The notes beneath the pieces were generated by a model. The model was given only the letters and a program-made list of their open reading frames with translations, had not been told where the DNA came from and made no database searches. Source: Actinomycetota bacterium (lineage in GTDB: Bacteria; Actinomycetota; Acidimicrobiia; Acidimicrobiales; Ilumatobacteraceae). From it: a stretch of DNA of 61,340 nt. The position numbers and the translations under genes were made by a program. Every line of letters begins with the position of its first letter. Within the stretch, counting starts at the first letter, position 1. The stretch spans positions 1 to 61,340 of the forward strand of contig WLMZ01000007.1 of NCBI GenBank assembly GCA_009726095.1, in the 5' to 3' direction. Below, in pieces: positions 60,721 through 61,340 of this stretch.

Positions 60721-61340
60721 ATGTACGCACATTCACGCTCACGCTCCGCTCGCCCACCGTTGGGGGTCGCGGTCGCCCTGCTCGGCCTCGCGCTCGTGGC
60801 GTGTAGCGGTAACGACACCACGGCCAACGCCCCGACAACGGCGACCACGCCCGGCACCGTTGCGCTGTCGATCGTCACCTCGCCCCCGATCCCCACCACC
60901 ATGGTGCCGCCCACCACCGAGGCGCCGGCCACCACCACCACCGAGGTCGCCCCGCCGGTGTACCCGCTCACCGGATTACCCGTGACGGACCCGGCCATCG
61001 CAGCACGCCCCACGCTGGTGGTCAAGATCGACAACGCGCCGGGTGCCCGCCCGCAAACCGGTTTCAATGAGGCTGACCTCGTGTTCGAGGAGATCGTCAA
61101 CGATCGGCTCACCCGGTTCGCCATGGTGTTCCAGAGCCAGGACAGCGACCCCGTGGGCCCGATCCGCTCCGGCCGGATCCAGGACATCAACCTGTTCGGG
61201 TCGTTCAACCATCCGCTGTTCGCATGGAGCGGCGGCAACAAGACCGTCACGGCGGCCGTCGACGCGAGCGATCTCGTGAACCTCAGCCAACTCCGGGTGC
61301 CGGTCTACTTCCGCACCACGGACAAGTCGGTGCCGCACAA
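60721..61340 (+). CDS. DUF3048 (YerB-type) lipoprotein, 5' part
   Basis: The window ends inside this gene; 206 codons are visible from the ATG at 60721. The N-terminus has a basic start and LLGLALVAC lipobox, followed by a long Thr/Pro/Ala linker (to about residue 78). The DUF3048 N domain starts at YPLTGLPV and contains VKIDNAPGARPQTGFNEADLVFEE and VGPIRSGRIQDINLFGSFN. Paralogous to the protein encoded at 738-1889 but more canonical in the VGPIRSGR motif (Ser-Gly rather than Ser-Cys). The start lacks a clear ribosome-binding site. Confidence 0.88.
   Translation, partial: MYAHSRSRSARPPLGVAVALLGLALVACSGNDTTANAPTTATTPGTVALSIVTSPPIPTTMVPPTTEAPATTTTEVAPPVYPLTGLPVTDPAIAARPTLVVKIDNAPGARPQTGFNEADLVFEEIVNDRLTRFAMVFQSQDSDPVGPIRSGRIQDINLFGSFNHPLFAWSGGNKTVTAAVDASDLVNLSQLRVPVYFRTTDKSVPH

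Overview
The window is chromosomal DNA from a GC-rich actinobacterium. Strongly G/C third positions, Thr/Pro-rich lipoprotein linkers, two DUF3048 lipoproteins, a GAF-ANTAR protein and a NERD-helicase fit Actinobacteria. An Acidimicrobiia (Ilumatobacter-like) origin is my best guess, but nothing here proves it. Coding density is very high, no intergenic gap exceeds about 300 bases, and many neighbouring genes share 4-base ATGA/GTGA stop-start overlaps. I saw no tRNA, rRNA, CRISPR array, transposase or phage gene.

Layout. 1-12 kb holds accessory and housekeeping genes: the C-terminal end of a SelO protein, a DUF3048 lipoprotein, a DUF1330 protein, an SDR, a coupled arylsulfatase / alkylsulfatase-like MBL pair, a VWA protein, a NERD-helicase, an unrecognised protein and an RDD membrane protein. 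12.0-34.1 kb is a large catabolic region of 16 genes. 34.1-48.7 kb, on the minus strand, is a probable operon of ClC channel, fused two-half ABC exporter, three-A-domain NRPS and Sfp-type PPTase. 49-61 kb holds a GH78-like rhamnosidase, lipoproteins, an HSL-type esterase, an ABC-2 exporter, BioY, a GAF-ANTAR protein, a phosphoribosyltransferase-hydrolase fusion and, cut by the window end, a second DUF3048 lipoprotein.

The most interesting system is the 12.0-34.1 kb region. A 15-bp near-palindrome, TTGTAC-N3-GTACAA, occurs four times, and every copy lies in a regulatory gap of this region: between the MaoC hydratase and acyl-CoA ligase genes, twice ahead of the peptide-importer/TetR operon, and between a serine hydrolase and a PLP enzyme/PepN pair. 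The TetR protein encoded in the importer operon is the obvious candidate regulator. The enzymes are three beta-lactamase-fold (S12-type) hydrolases, an M81 (MlrC-type) metallopeptidase, an asparaginase, an M20 peptidase, a GNAT acyltransferase, an N-acylamino-acid racemase of the OSBS/NSAR family, a GSAM-type aminotransferase, a class V PLP enzyme, PepN, an acyl-CoA ligase and a MaoC hydratase. M20 + GNAT + NSAR is the known cassette for irreversible D- to L-amino acid conversion through N-succinyl intermediates. MlrB-like and MlrC-like enzymes are the classes that open microcystin-type peptides. I infer a regulon that imports and dismantles peptides containing D- (and possibly beta-) residues, such as cell-wall peptides or cyanobacterial or other nonribosomal peptides. 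The substrate is unproven, and the importer ATPases are not in the window.
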